Source: Herbaspirillum sp. SJZ107 (lineage in GTDB: Bacteria; Pseudomonadota; Gammaproteobacteria; Burkholderiales; Burkholderiaceae_D). Taken from it: a DNA stretch of 64,000 nucleotides. Under the pieces are notes generated by a model, which saw only the letters and a list, made by a program, of their open reading frames with translations, searched no databases and was not told the DNA's origin. Location: contig NZ_VFNH01000001.1 of NCBI RefSeq assembly GCF_006715485.1, positions 2,108,001 through 2,172,000 of the forward strand. The letters are read 5' to 3'. Below are positions 1 through 8,765 of the stretch, in pieces; positions within the stretch are counted from its first letter, which is position 1; every line of letters begins with the position of its first letter. Both the position numbers and the translations under genes were made by a program.

Positions 1-2233
1 CGGGAGCGCCGCGGTTGATGAACTGCGCATACTGCAGCGTGCGGTCGGCGTTGGCCAGGAAGTAGGTCGAGCTGAGGCCGCCGACCACGATCGCATCCTT
101 CAGGTTGATGCGGAAGGCATCCAGGCTGATCGATGCGTTCTTGACCGGCTCCCACAGCACGCCGGCCGTCATCGAGATCGATTTTTCCGGGCTCAGGTTC
201 GGATTGCCGCCAGTGATGGTAGTGAACTGGAAGTTGCAGTCGCGCGGCGCGCCGGTCTGCAGGTTCGGGCAGCGCACGAAGTCACGCGAGCCGTTGCCGG
301 TGATGCTGGTCGCCTGCGGGGTGTTGAGGTCGGTCAGCGACGGTGCGCGGAAGCCCTTGCCCACTGCCGAGCGCAGCATCAGGCTCTGGGTCGGCTGCCA
401 GCGCAGCGAGGCTTTCGGATTGACGGTGTGGCCGACGCCCTGGTAGTTGTCGTAACGCACGGCGACGTCGGCATCCAGCTTCTTGATGATCGGGATGCTG
501 AACTCGGCGTACATCGAACCGACGTTGCGGGCGCCGAGGACCGGGAAGGCATTGCCGCCGAGGCCGGCGATATCGCCGGTCTGGATCGCGACCGACGGGT
601 CGTACTGGAACTTTTCGCGGCGCAGCTCGGCGCCGAGCGCCATGCCGACGGCGCCGGCCGGCAGCGTCCAGATCTCGCGCGAACCCTTGATGTCGACCGA
701 GGTCGTCGAGGTCTTGGAGCTGTAGCTGGTGCCGCGGAACTCGGCGGCGCGCACGGCGTCGAGCGCGGCCTGGTCGGTGGTTTCGCCGAACGGATTGATC
801 ACGCCGCTGTTAAAGATCGGCAGGACGCGCGAGTACTGGGCATAGCCCGACAGCAGGTTCTGGTGCACCTTGCTCTGGGTGTACAGGAAAGCGCTGTCCA
901 TGTCCCAGCCGGCCAGGGTGCCGCGTACGCCGGCCACGAAGCGTCCGTTTTCCGAGATGTCGCGGGTGTTGCGCTGGCCGTTGGCGACGTCGCGGTAGTT
1001 CAGCAGCAGCGGCACGCCGGCCAGGTTGTTGGCGGCGGCGAAGGCGGTCGGGTAGTACCGGCTGGACGGGATCAGGATGAAGCCGCCGCGGCCGATGTTG
1101 CTGTACTTCGTCTGCATCAGCGGGTATTGCGCGATCAGCTTCTGGAATTCCGGCACATACGGGTTGGTCGCCGTGGTGATGGCGTTGTAGGCCAGCGGCA
1201 CCTGCTGGGTGGTCGAGGTGATCTTGTTCCTGGTGTAGCCGGATTCGAAGTAGGCTTCGGCATCGTCGTTCAGGCGCAGGCGGCCGTTGGCGATGAAGCT
1301 GGCTTTTTCGAAATCGGGCTGCAGCGACACGTAAGGGCTGTTGTCGTAGGTGCAGCGGTTGCTCGAGTACGGCGACACCAGCGAATACGGGCCGCAGTTC
1401 GGCAGCGCCGGATTGCCGAGCACGCCATTGCGGTTCAGCACCACGTTGGCCGGGAAGGCGATCGACGAGGTGTAGTCGTTCTGCTCGGCGACGTTGAGGC
1501 GGCGCGCGAAGGCGCGGTCGGTACCCTGGATCGGGTCGGTATGCTGGACGGTGATGCCGCCGGTCAAATTCCAGCCTTCCGTGTCCATGCGGCCGATGCC
1601 ACCGAACAGCGTCGCCTTGCGGTCGCGGCCGAGGCGGTCACTCGTCTGGCCGTAGTTGCCGCTGATCTCGAGACCGGTGAAATCCTTGCGCAGGATAAAG
1701 TTCACCACGCCGGCGATCGCATCCGAACCGTAGATGGCCGACGCGCCGTCCTTCAGCACCTCCACCCGCTCGATGGCCGACAGCGGGATGCTGTTCACGT
1801 CCACCGACGAACCGGCGGCGCCGGCCGAGCCGCCGCCGTACACCGACACCCGGCGGCCGTTGACCAGCACCAGGGTACGCGCCGAACCCAGGCCGCGCAG
1901 CGACACGGTGGCGATGCTGCCGCCGCCGTAGCCCGAGGCGTTGGCGACCGTGGTCGAGCTGCCGGCGCTGGAGAGCGAGCTCAGCTGCTTGACGAGTTCC
2001 TCGGTCGAGGTGGCGCCGACGCGCTCGATATCCTCGCGCTTCAGGATCTGCACCGGCAAGGCGGTCTCGCCGTCGATACGGGCGATGGACGAACCGGTCA
2101 CCACGACGCGTTGCAGGTTCGTACTCGCGCCATCGGCGTTTTGCGCCAGCGCAGTCGCCGGCAGCACGGCAGCGCCGAATAAGGCAGCCAGCAGGGCAGC
2201 GAAAGGTTTGAGGGGGGTAGATGGTGCGGACAT
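1..2233 (-). CDS. TonB-dependent receptor, partial (C-terminus beyond window edge)
   Basis: Translating the minus strand from the ATG at 2233 gives an uninterrupted frame to base 1, about 744 residues, so the barrel's end lies outside the window. A good ribosome site (AAGGAG) sits about 8 nt before the ATG. The protein begins with a signal peptide ending near ATALAQ. A VVVTGSSIAR segment and a plug domain follow, with the typical SLRGLGSARTLVLVNGRR and IYGSDAIAGVVNFI blocks, then beta-barrel sequence. This is an outer-membrane importer energised by TonB/ExbBD. The substrate cannot be read from sequence. It resembles the receptor at 53039-55750 in the plug but is not a close copy. A carbohydrate or siderophore ligand is possible; the carbohydrate-rich surroundings favour the former, as inference only. 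Confidence 0.9.
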   Translation of the reverse strand, partial: MSAPSTPLKPFAALLAALFGAAVLPATALAQNADGASTNLQRVVVTGSSIARIDGETALPVQILKREDIERVGATSTEELVKQLSSLSSAGSSTTVANASGYGGGSIATVSLRGLGSARTLVLVNGRRVSVYGGGSAGAAGSSVDVNSIPLSAIERVEVLKDGASAIYGSDAIAGVVNFILRKDFTGLEISGNYGQTSDRLGRDRKATLFGGIGRMDTEGWNLTGGITVQHTDPIQGTDRAFARRLNVAEQNDYTSSIAFPANVVLNRNGVLGNPALPNCGPYSLVSPYSSNRCTYDNSPYVSLQPDFEKASFIANGRLRLNDDAEAYFESGYTRNKITSTTQQVPLAYNAITTATNPYVPEFQKLIAQYPLMQTKYSNIGRGGFILIPSSRYYPTAFAAANNLAGVPLLLNYRDVANGQRNTRDISENGRFVAGVRGTLAGWDMDSAFLYTQSKVHQNLLSGYAQYSRVLPIFNSGVINPFGETTDQAALDAVRAAEFRGTSYSSKTSTTSVDIKGSREIWTLPAGAVGMALGAELRREKFQYDPSVAIQTGDIAGLGGNAFPVLGARNVGSMYAEFSIPIIKKLDADVAVRYDNYQGVGHTVNPKASLRWQPTQSLMLRSAVGKGFRAPSLTDLNTPQATSITGNGSRDFVRCPNLQTGAPRDCNFQFTTITGGNPNLSPEKSISMTAGVLWEPVKNASISLDAFRINLKDAIVVGGLSSTYFLANADRTLQYAQFINRGAP

Positions 2234-2577
2234 GCGGGACAACTCCTTAGGTGACATCAAATACTTGAAATACGGTCGGTCATGCGTGATGCGTGATACG
2301 GGCGTGGTACAAGCAGCTGACGCCGTGTCGGCGTTGTTTTTTCTGTCTCCGGAGGGTGCTGCCGCCAGGACACGTGATGACGCGCCCGACGTAGACCGGC
2401 GTTTGACCGGCGTGGATGTTTCCCTCGATGCGGCGAACCGCTATTGTTGTTTTTTTGCATTCTTTCAAAAATTATAGGCTTTCTCTATCGCAAAGATTTA
2501 CCATATTCACAGCGCTGTCATGATCCGTTTTGGAATGGTTGTTGCGCGGAATACTGATTCTTGGAAAAACTGAAGCA
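2234..2577. other. Intergenic region between divergent receptor and Lrp-type regulator
   Basis: These 344 nt separate two divergently transcribed genes. The half nearest the regulator (about 2440-2520) is markedly AT-rich for this genome and is the likely promoter zone. A short tandem GCGTGAT duplication lies at about 2284-2297. I see no convincing gene: the short frames here lack ribosome sites and protein-like composition. Confidence 0.5.
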
Positions 2578-3057
2578 ATGGGCAAGTCGCACATCAAACT
2601 CGACCGTATTGACCGTCGAATCCTCGAGGAACTGCAGGCGGACGCCCGCCTGTCCAGCGCCGACCTGGCAGAGCGGGTGTCGCTGACCACCTCGCCCTGC
2701 TGGCGCCGGGTCAAGCGGCTGGAAGAGGAAGGCTTGATCGGCGGCTACCACGCGCGCCTGAATCCGCGCCGCCTGGGCTACCAGGTCATGGCCATGGTCC
2801 AGATCTCGCTCGACAAGAAGGATGCGGCCACCGTGCAGGCGTTCGAAGACGCGGTGCAAGGGATCCCGCAGGTGCTGGCGTGCTTTCGCATCTCCGGCCG
2901 TTACGACCACCAGTTGATGGTGGTCGCCGAAGACCTCGAAGCCTACGGTGTGTTTGCCGGCAACGAGATCAACGGCCTGCCGAGCGTGAAGGAGGTGTAC
3001 ACCGCCTTCGTGCTGAAGGAAGTCAAGTCGGCCACCAATCCGCCGTTGCCGGGCTGA
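2578..3057 (+). CDS. Lrp/AsnC family transcriptional regulator
   Basis: The 159-residue protein has the classic two-domain layout. The N-terminal winged helix-turn-helix (about residues 7-60) includes LDRIDRRILEELQADARLS and a recognition helix around SPCWRRVKRLEEEGLI. The C-terminal alpha/beta ligand-binding (RAM) domain covers about residues 70-150. I chose the ATG at 2578 because family members begin a few residues before the LDxxDxxIL motif; an upstream in-frame ATG at 2530 would add 16 atypical residues. Lrp-family proteins usually sense amino acids and act as feast/famine regulators. It is divergent from the TonB receptor, so it could control that gene, but no operator was identified. 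Confidence 0.9.
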   Translation: MGKSHIKLDRIDRRILEELQADARLSSADLAERVSLTTSPCWRRVKRLEEEGLIGGYHARLNPRRLGYQVMAMVQISLDKKDAATVQAFEDAVQGIPQVLACFRISGRYDHQLMVVAEDLEAYGVFAGNEINGLPSVKEVYTAFVLKEVKSATNPPLPG

Positions 3058-3129
3058 ACGACGAAGTCCCACGGAACTAAAGACCTGTCGGCAGACTCTG
3101 TCAGACATGGTGTTCGACCCGAGGACGAC

Positions 3130-3912
3130 ATGGACAGCCCGCAAGTACTTACCGGCAAGCGCGTCGCCGTGCTGGTCGCCGATGGCGTCGAGCAGGCGGA
3201 ACTGGTCACGCCGGTGGCGGCGCTGAAGGCTGCCGGCGCCGAGGTCGCCGTGATCGCCCTGCGGCCCGGCCGCATCCGTGCCATGCACGTGCACCAGTCG
3301 GCCGACCTGTTGCGCGTCGACAGGACCATCGGCGATGCCGTCGCGGCCGACTTCGACGCCCTGCTGGTCCCCGGCGGCTACATCAGTCCGGACCTGCTGC
3401 GCCAATCCGGCCCGGCACGCGACTTCCTGCGCCAGATCCATGCGCTCGGCCAGCCGATCGCGCTGATGTCGCAGGCGGTGCTGCTGCTGGTGTCCTGCGG
3501 GCTGGCCGGTGGCCGTACCCTGACGGCGTGGCCGGGGGTGCGCGACGACGTGGTGAATGCCGGCGCCACCTGGCGCAACCAGGACGTGGTGTGCGACGGC
3601 AAGCTGCTGACCAGCCGCGGGCCGCAGGACACGGCGGCGCTGGTGCAGGCGCTGATCCCCTTCTTTGCCGGCGCGCCGCCCCTCGATACGCACGCCGCCA
3701 CGCAGGCGCCACCACAGTCCGATCCGCCGCAGGAAGAACCGTCTGAAACGCCGGGCCAGCCGCTGCGCTGGCTGTCGGCGCCGTCGGTCGGTGCGATGCT
3801 GAGCCTGGCCCTGCTGGGCGTGGGCGTGGTCGCGGCCAACCGCGGCATGCGCAAGAAACGCGCCGACGACAGCGGGGCCGAAGCGGCACCGGCGGCGGAC
3901 ACGACCCACTGA
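3130..3912 (+). CDS. DJ-1/PfpI-like protein, catalytic Cys replaced, C-terminal membrane anchor
   Basis: Residues 10-180 match the DJ-1/PfpI fold: RVAVLVADGVEQAELVTP at the start, then ALLVPGGY. The nucleophile elbow normally reads A-I-C-H-G; here it is ALMSQAV, so the cysteine is Ser114 and the histidine is Gln115. The conserved acidic residue of the first loop (Glu21 or Glu24 region) remains. Residues 181-215 form a Pro/Gln/Glu-rich linker. A single hydrophobic segment (about 220-236) follows with a basic flank (MRKKR), consistent with a C-terminal membrane anchor. The family includes proteases, glyoxalases and chaperones, but loss of the Cys/His pair argues against standard chemistry. It lies between an Lrp regulator and a flavin-reductase-like gene. 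Its function is unknown. Confidence 0.8.
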   Translation: MDSPQVLTGKRVAVLVADGVEQAELVTPVAALKAAGAEVAVIALRPGRIRAMHVHQSADLLRVDRTIGDAVAADFDALLVPGGYISPDLLRQSGPARDFLRQIHALGQPIALMSQAVLLLVSCGLAGGRTLTAWPGVRDDVVNAGATWRNQDVVCDGKLLTSRGPQDTAALVQALIPFFAGAPPLDTHAATQAPPQSDPPQEEPSETPGQPLRWLSAPSVGAMLSLALLGVGVVAANRGMRKKRADDSGAEAAPAADTTH

Positions 3913-3980
3913 AAATCGCAGCCGCGCTCACGCGGCCGTCGTGGATGATGTATGGTTCGGTCTGGCATCAAGGAGACAGA

Positions 3981-4601
3981 ATGACCAGCAACGTCCATTT
4001 CTACGAACCGCGCAACGGCCACGGCCTGCCGCACGATCCGTTCAACGCCATCGTCGGCCCGCGTCCGATCGGCTGGATCTCGTCGCGCAGTGCCGACGGC
4101 ATCCTGAATCTTGCACCCTACAGTTTCTTCAACGCCTTCAACTACACCCCGCCGATCATCGGCTTTGCCAGCATCGGCGCCAAGGATTCGCTGCGTAACA
4201 TCCAGCAGACCGGCGAGTTCGTGTGGAATCTCGCCACCCGCGCGCTGGCCGAACAGATGAATGCCAGCTGCGCCGCGGTGCCGCCCGAGGTCGACGAATT
4301 CGCGCTGGCCGGCTTGACGCCGGTCGCGTCGCGCCTGGTCGGCGTACCGCGGGTCGGCGAAACCCCGGTGGCCTTCGAGTGCCGCTGCACCCAGATCGTC
4401 CAGCTGCAGACAGCCGCCGGCGAGACCGTGCCGACCTGGCTGGTGCTGGGCGAAGTGGTCGGGATCCATATCGACCGGTCGCTGCTGAAGGACGGCATCT
4501 ACGATACCGGCGCGGCCGGGCATATCCTGCGTGGCGGCGGACCGGCGGATTATTTCGAAATTGGTGCGGAACAGCTGTTCAAGATGTATCGCCCGAAGTG
4601 A
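3981..4601 (+). CDS. Flavin reductase family protein (FMN-binding split barrel)
   Basis: The 206-residue protein has the flavin-reductase-like split-barrel sequence: PFNAIVGPRPIGWISS near the start, the N-L-A-P-Y-S-F-F-N block at about residues 37-46, and ETGEFVWNLAT-like sequence (here QQTGEFVWNLAT). Members bind FMN or FAD and reduce it with NAD(P)H or act as flavin-dependent oxidoreductases. I chose the ATG at 3981 because an AAGGAGA ribosome site lies 6-7 nt upstream; the in-frame start at 3945 has none. The protein is cytoplasmic with no signal peptide. The physiological substrate cannot be inferred from its neighbours. Confidence 0.88.
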   Translation: MTSNVHFYEPRNGHGLPHDPFNAIVGPRPIGWISSRSADGILNLAPYSFFNAFNYTPPIIGFASIGAKDSLRNIQQTGEFVWNLATRALAEQMNASCAAVPPEVDEFALAGLTPVASRLVGVPRVGETPVAFECRCTQIVQLQTAAGETVPTWLVLGEVVGIHIDRSLLKDGIYDTGAAGHILRGGGPADYFEIGAEQLFKMYRPK

Positions 4602-4827
4602 GCGGCGGGCGCCGCGGCGGACGCCTGGCCGGCGCTTTCCTGGGCTGAATCCGGTCTCTGCCAGCGCTTGCCAATCGGCGCACGCCGGCGTGCCAACGTT
4701 CCTGGTCGCGGTTTTTTTGCGCGCGATACCAGTCGGTTAGTTGCAATAATTCGAAAGCCGTACGGGGAAAAACAGGCACCGGAGTGCACTGTTCCGCCCT
4801 CCCCCGTGCCGCCTTCCCGCCGGACGC

Positions 4828-6069
4828 CTAGTGCATGCGCTTGCGACGGCTCGACGACGACCAGTTATCCAGGTCGACCTCGCTGCGCATGTCGGCGCAG
4901 GCCGCCACCAGCTTCTCGATCTCTTCCCGGGTCATACCGGAGTTCAGGGTCAGACGCACCAGCGAGCGGTTCTTCGCCGTCGCCGGTGCGCAAAACACGG
5001 CGCCATAGATGCCGCGCGCTTCCAGCGCCTTGCGCAGCACCAGGGTCTTCGGCTCCGGCCCGGCTTCCAGCGCGATGATCTGCTCGGTGCCGTCGTCGAT
5101 GCAATAGCCGAGTTCACTCAAGCGCGCCCTCACCTCCTGGGTGTTCCGGTGCAATGCCGCGCGGCGGTCTTCGGCCCCGCTGATGAAGTCGACCGCGGCA
5201 TCGAACCAGGCCAGTTCGTGGTTCAGCAGGCAGGAACTGAAGATGGCCGGCCGCGATGCGGACAGGAAGTAGCCTTTGAAGTGGCTCGAACAGGTGATGA
5301 AACCGGCGCGGCCGGCGAACGCCTTGGCCAGCGACGCGGTCCTGAAATGCACGCGTTCGGTCAGCCCTTCCTGGACCACCAGGCCGGCGCCGCCCGGGCC
5401 ATGGGTGCCGAGCGAATGCGATTCGTCGACGATCAGGATGCTGCCGCTGCGCTCGGCCAGTTCGACGAACTCGAGCAGCGGCGCGACGCTGCCGTTGGTG
5501 CTGTACAGCGCGTCGATCACGATCACGCCACCGCCATGTTTTTCGATCTGGCGCTCCAGATGGGCCGGACTGTTGTGCAGGAAGGGCACCGGCAGGGCCT
5601 GCGCCGATTGCACGCCCTCCCACAGCGATGCGTGGGCCAGCATGTCCAGGTAGACTGGAATGCCGGGTTCTGCGATGCTCTGCAGCAGGCCGACGTTTGC
5701 CGCCCAGCCGGACTGGGCCAGCACGCCGTCTTCGGCTTGCATGAAGGCGGCCAGCTTGGCTTCCAGGCGATGCTGGAAACTGCCCTCCTGCAAGAACACG
5801 GACGACATCAGCATCTGGCCCTGGGTACCTTGCAGGGTGCGCACCTGGGCGTCGATCAGCGCCGGTTCATTGGCGATGCACAGGTAATCGTTGCCGGCCA
5901 ACATGACCGCGCCGGCTTGCGGCGGCGCCCAGACGTGCATGTGTTCGCCGCCAAGCAGCTTTTGCACGCGGGTCACATAGTGCTCATCCATGCGCCGGGT
6001 CACGAACTCCGGCATGCGGCGGGCAGCCGGTTGGGTGGCGAAACGTTCGATATTGAGTGCTGGGGTCAT
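4828..6069 (-). CDS. jqsA: Alpha-hydroxyketone autoinducer synthase (CqsA/LqsA/JqsA type)
   Basis: The 413-residue protein is a PLP-dependent alpha-oxoamine synthase. It carries the central AGNDYLCIANEP motif, the VDESHSLGTHGPGGAG block (Asp215 and His218 expected to hold PLP) and the Schiff-base lysine in TASLAKAFAGRAGF (Lys249). Within the family it matches CqsA of Vibrio and LqsA of Legionella rather than KBL, BioF or ALAS. Those quorum-sensing synthases join an acyl-CoA to an amino-acid-derived backbone to make alpha-hydroxyketone signals. The family call rests on motifs plus context: a sensor kinase diverges from it and an LqsR-like regulator follows, the arrangement known as jqsA-jqsS-jqsR in Janthinobacterium. 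The C-terminus has an unusual Ser/Arg/Lys tail (SSSSRRKRMH). The exact signal molecule is unknown. Confidence 0.88.
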   Translation of the reverse strand: MTPALNIERFATQPAARRMPEFVTRRMDEHYVTRVQKLLGGEHMHVWAPPQAGAVMLAGNDYLCIANEPALIDAQVRTLQGTQGQMLMSSVFLQEGSFQHRLEAKLAAFMQAEDGVLAQSGWAANVGLLQSIAEPGIPVYLDMLAHASLWEGVQSAQALPVPFLHNSPAHLERQIEKHGGGVIVIDALYSTNGSVAPLLEFVELAERSGSILIVDESHSLGTHGPGGAGLVVQEGLTERVHFRTASLAKAFAGRAGFITCSSHFKGYFLSASRPAIFSSCLLNHELAWFDAAVDFISGAEDRRAALHRNTQEVRARLSELGYCIDDGTEQIIALEAGPEPKTLVLRKALEARGIYGAVFCAPATAKNRSLVRLTLNSGMTREEIEKLVAACADMRSEVDLDNWSSSSRRKRMH

Positions 6070-6132
6070 GCTTCCTCCGGTTGGCGGTGAAATAAAGGTT
6101 GATGGGTGGTTACGCAGATTCCAATAATGCCG

Positions 6133-6145
6133 TGTTAGCGCTACA
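6133..6145. promoter_or_regulatory. Palindrome with TAGCGCTA core upstream of jqsA
   Basis: The segment reads TGTTAGCGCTACA, with a perfect 8-bp palindrome TAGCGCTA at 6136-6143. It lies 64 nt upstream of the jqsA start in the divergent jqsA/jqsS gap. The core resembles LacI/GalR-family operators, so it may connect sugar sensing to signal production. This is a pattern-based guess only. Confidence 0.35.
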
Positions 6146-6151
6146 TTTGAC

Positions 6152-6169
6152 TGAAATCAATGTATTTCA
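6152..6169. promoter_or_regulatory. Inverted repeat TGAAAT-N6-ATTTCA in the jqsA/jqsS divergent promoter region
   Basis: Perfect 6-bp arms (6152-6157 and 6164-6169) flank a 6-nt spacer in an AT-rich island within GC-rich DNA. A TTGACT hexamer at 6147-6152 overlaps its left edge. The site sits between the two divergent quorum-sensing genes and could be a binding site for the downstream regulators. Confidence 0.4.
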
Positions 6170-6281
6170 ACGATTCTTAGTTAATACCACGAGAAATTGC
6201 GTAAAATCAATTTTGACAGTACAACGATGACCCAGGCATGACGCGTTTTGCGGCCTGCCGCTCCGATCTCCGACCACAGCC

Positions 6282-7619
6282 GTGAAAAAAGTCTTGTCCG
6301 ATAGCACCTCCATGATCGATGCCCGCCTGCGTGGGCTGAGGGCTTCTGTCATGCAGTGGCTGCTCAGCAATGGGCGGGAAAGCGATCGCCTCGCTTTACG
6401 CCTGCAATGCCTGGCCTGGATCGGCTGCCTGGGCATGCCGCTTTACTACCTGGTATGGACTGTGTTTTTTCCGCAACAGTACGAGAGCCTGGCGCTGCGT
6501 CTGTTCGGGGTCGCCTTGTGCGTACCGGCACTCTTCCTGAAGCGCTTGCGCTGGCTGGCCCGGCCGCGCACGATGCAGGTCTACGAATTCATCGGCGTCA
6601 CCTACGTGCTGCCGTTTTTTTTCAGCTACATGTTCTTGATGAACCACGGCTCGGCCGTGTGGGGCGAATCGCTGCTGGTGGCCTTGATCGTGCTGTTCCA
6701 GTTCGACGGCTGGTGGGCGCTGGCGAGCTGGCTGTGCGGCACGCTGCTGGCCGCCGCCGCCTTTGCCCTGCACGGCGAAGCCGCCTTCCTGGCCAGCCCG
6801 GTGGTGCTGGAACAGGCGCCGATCTACCTGTTCACGGTCGCGATCGTGTCGGTGACCCGGGTAGGACGGCGCGTGCTGGCGGGCGAAAAACTGGCCGGCA
6901 TGGCGCAGGCGCTGGCGATGGTGTCGCACGAGCTGCGCACGCCGCTGATCAGCGTGGCGGCCAATGTGCGCGGCATCGAACGCTCGCTCAAGGCGCGCGG
7001 GCAGCCTGCTGCTCCTGCCGTGCAACCGGATCCTGCGGATGTGGCGGTGGCCGGCGCCATGGAGCGCATCGGCTTCGAGGTGCGCCACATGAACCAGATG
7101 ATCGACCTGTTCCTGCAATCGGCGGCGGCGCTGAACCAGCAGCTGACGGCCACCGAGTACGTGTCGATGGCCGACGTGGTCACGCATGTGATCGAACGCT
7201 ATCCGTTCACCGGCCAGGAGCAGCGCGATGGCGTCAGCGTGGTAATACGTGGCAATTTCTGGTTTGCCGGCAAGCACGAGCTGTGTGTCGTCGTGCTGCT
7301 GAACCTGCTGCGCAATGCGCTCAAGGCGCTGCAGCGTGCCGGCCACGGCAAGGTCCGCATCGTGATCGACGGCACCCGTGCAAGGCCGCGCCTGCTGGTC
7401 ATGGATTCCGGCTGCGGAATTTCCGCGCGCCAGTTGCCCCACATTTTTGAACGATTTTACTCCTGGCCGCCGAGTTCCGGCGCCGGCATCGGCCTGGCCC
7501 TGTGCCGGGACATCGTCCATGCCTGGCAGGGCCGGATCCGCTGCCGCTCGCGCGAATCGGCCTGGACCGTGTTCGCACTGGAATTTCCCCCAACGATCTC
7601 CGCCGACCGATCGCATTGA
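6282..7619 (+). CDS. jqsS: Membrane sensor histidine kinase of the alpha-hydroxyketone system (LqsS/JqsS type)
   Basis: The 445-residue protein opens with about six hydrophobic segments (residues 43-195), as in CqsS/LqsS receptors. A dimerisation/H-box follows, MVSHELRTPL, with His216 as the phosphorylation site. An ATPase domain contains the N-box LLNLLRNALKAL, the G1 box DSGCGIS and the G2 box GAGIGLALC. There is no attached receiver domain, which matches LqsS/JqsS and differs from Vibrio CqsS. The frame starts at a GTG (6282) with an alternative ATG at 6312; neither has a strong ribosome site. It diverges from jqsA and is followed 48 nt later by jqsR. It is expected to sense the jqsA product in the inner membrane and control phosphate flow to JqsR. 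Confidence 0.87.
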   Translation: MKKVLSDSTSMIDARLRGLRASVMQWLLSNGRESDRLALRLQCLAWIGCLGMPLYYLVWTVFFPQQYESLALRLFGVALCVPALFLKRLRWLARPRTMQVYEFIGVTYVLPFFFSYMFLMNHGSAVWGESLLVALIVLFQFDGWWALASWLCGTLLAAAAFALHGEAAFLASPVVLEQAPIYLFTVAIVSVTRVGRRVLAGEKLAGMAQALAMVSHELRTPLISVAANVRGIERSLKARGQPAAPAVQPDPADVAVAGAMERIGFEVRHMNQMIDLFLQSAAALNQQLTATEYVSMADVVTHVIERYPFTGQEQRDGVSVVIRGNFWFAGKHELCVVVLLNLLRNALKALQRAGHGKVRIVIDGTRARPRLLVMDSGCGISARQLPHIFERFYSWPPSSGAGIGLALCRDIVHAWQGRIRCRSRESAWTVFALEFPPTISADRSH

Positions 7620-7667
7620 TCGATCGGCCCCGAGAATCACCGCCCAAGCATTTCTACCGACTCCTTC

Positions 7668-8672
7668 ATGTCTTTGCCAATTTACCAGCACCCGACCATG
7701 ACCGTCCTGGTCGACGACAGCGTCAGTTTCCTGCACAGCCTGCGCTTTCAGCTCGGCAACGCGCTGCCCAGCATCACCTTCAGCGATGCCAGCGCCGCCC
7801 TCACCTGGCTGCGCGAGCAAAGCCGCGACGGCTCCGACCTCGAAAGCTTCCTGTCGCCCTGCGTCGATACCTACACCCACGAGCCGCAACCGTTCAGCGT
7901 GGCGCTGCACGTCGGCCAGCTGTGCCAGATCGCGCGCCGGGCACGCCGCTTCATGACGCCATCGACGCTGGTGATCGATTATTCGATGCCGCAGATGAAC
8001 GGCATCGAATTCTGCGAGGCGGTCAGGGATTTGCCGTGTAAAAAAATCCTGCTGACCGGCGTGGCCGACGAGAAGGTGGCGATTGCCGCCTTCAACCGCG
8101 GCCTGATCGACCGCTACATCCGCAAAAGCGACCCGGATGCGCTCGACCGCCTGGAAGCCGACCTGATCGCCCTGCAGCGCGACTATTTCGTGGCGCAATC
8201 GCGCGTGGTGCAGGGCCTGCTCGCGCTGCACGAATACCGCTTCGTCGGTGATCCGGCGATCGCGGCGCTGGTCGACCAGGTCGGACGCTCGTACCAGATC
8301 GTCGAACACTATTTATACAAGAGCCCGTCCGGCTTCCTGATGTTCGACGCCGAGGGGCGGCCGCACCTGCTGGTGATCGAGACCGAACAGGGCATGCGCG
8401 CGCATTACGAAATGGCGCACGACAGCGGCGCCCCGCCGGCGCTGCTGGAAGCACTGCGGGAACGGCGCGTGATCCCGAATTTCAGCGGCGGCGACGGCGA
8501 TGGCATGTATTCGAATGCCTTCGACGACGGCTGGTACAACTACACGGCGCCGGCCCAGGAATGCCGCGGCCGCGAGCGCTATTACTGGGCGATGTTCGAC
8601 CTGAATCCGGCCCTGCTCGACGGTCCGGTGGCGCCGCTGTCGGCCTTCCTGCGCCGCCACCAGGCCAGCTGA
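7668..8672 (+). CDS. jqsR: LqsR/JqsR-type response regulator with split receiver domain
   Basis: The N-terminus has receiver signatures: VLVDDS (Asp16/Asp17), the phosphoacceptor in LVIDYSMPQMNG (Asp104), LLTG, and the conserved lysine in YIRKSD (Lys153). About 50 extra residues lie between the first beta strand region and the phosphoacceptor, so Asp104 sits far later than the usual position near 54. The remaining C-terminal half (about 160-334) has no recognised DNA-binding or enzymatic motif, as in Legionella LqsR. The start could also be the ATG at 7698. It follows jqsS on the same strand and is its probable partner. How the C-terminal half transmits output is unknown. Confidence 0.85.
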   Translation: MSLPIYQHPTMTVLVDDSVSFLHSLRFQLGNALPSITFSDASAALTWLREQSRDGSDLESFLSPCVDTYTHEPQPFSVALHVGQLCQIARRARRFMTPSTLVIDYSMPQMNGIEFCEAVRDLPCKKILLTGVADEKVAIAAFNRGLIDRYIRKSDPDALDRLEADLIALQRDYFVAQSRVVQGLLALHEYRFVGDPAIAALVDQVGRSYQIVEHYLYKSPSGFLMFDAEGRPHLLVIETEQGMRAHYEMAHDSGAPPALLEALRERRVIPNFSGGDGDGMYSNAFDDGWYNYTAPAQECRGRERYYWAMFDLNPALLDGPVAPLSAFLRRHQAS

Positions 8673-8765
8673 AAAGCGGGCTCGGCCATCTTTACTGCAT
8701 GCTGGCCTGCAACAATGGTGCATAAGGTGGCATAATGCCAATTATTACAGGCAAAAGCGTGCCCC

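Noticed and set aside
428..2182. A 584-codon open frame on the plus strand
   Set aside because: It is the antisense shadow of the TonB-dependent receptor on the minus strand, whose plug motifs and signal peptide are unmistakable.
2284..2297. Tandem GCGTGAT repeat considered as regulatory iteron
   Set aside because: Only two short units are present, with no further copies or symmetry.
4680..4718. Palindrome GCACGCCGGCGTGC followed by a T7 run, considered as a terminator
   Set aside because: The T-run starts 19 nt after the stem, too far for an intrinsic terminator, and the palindrome is a common GC-rich arrangement.
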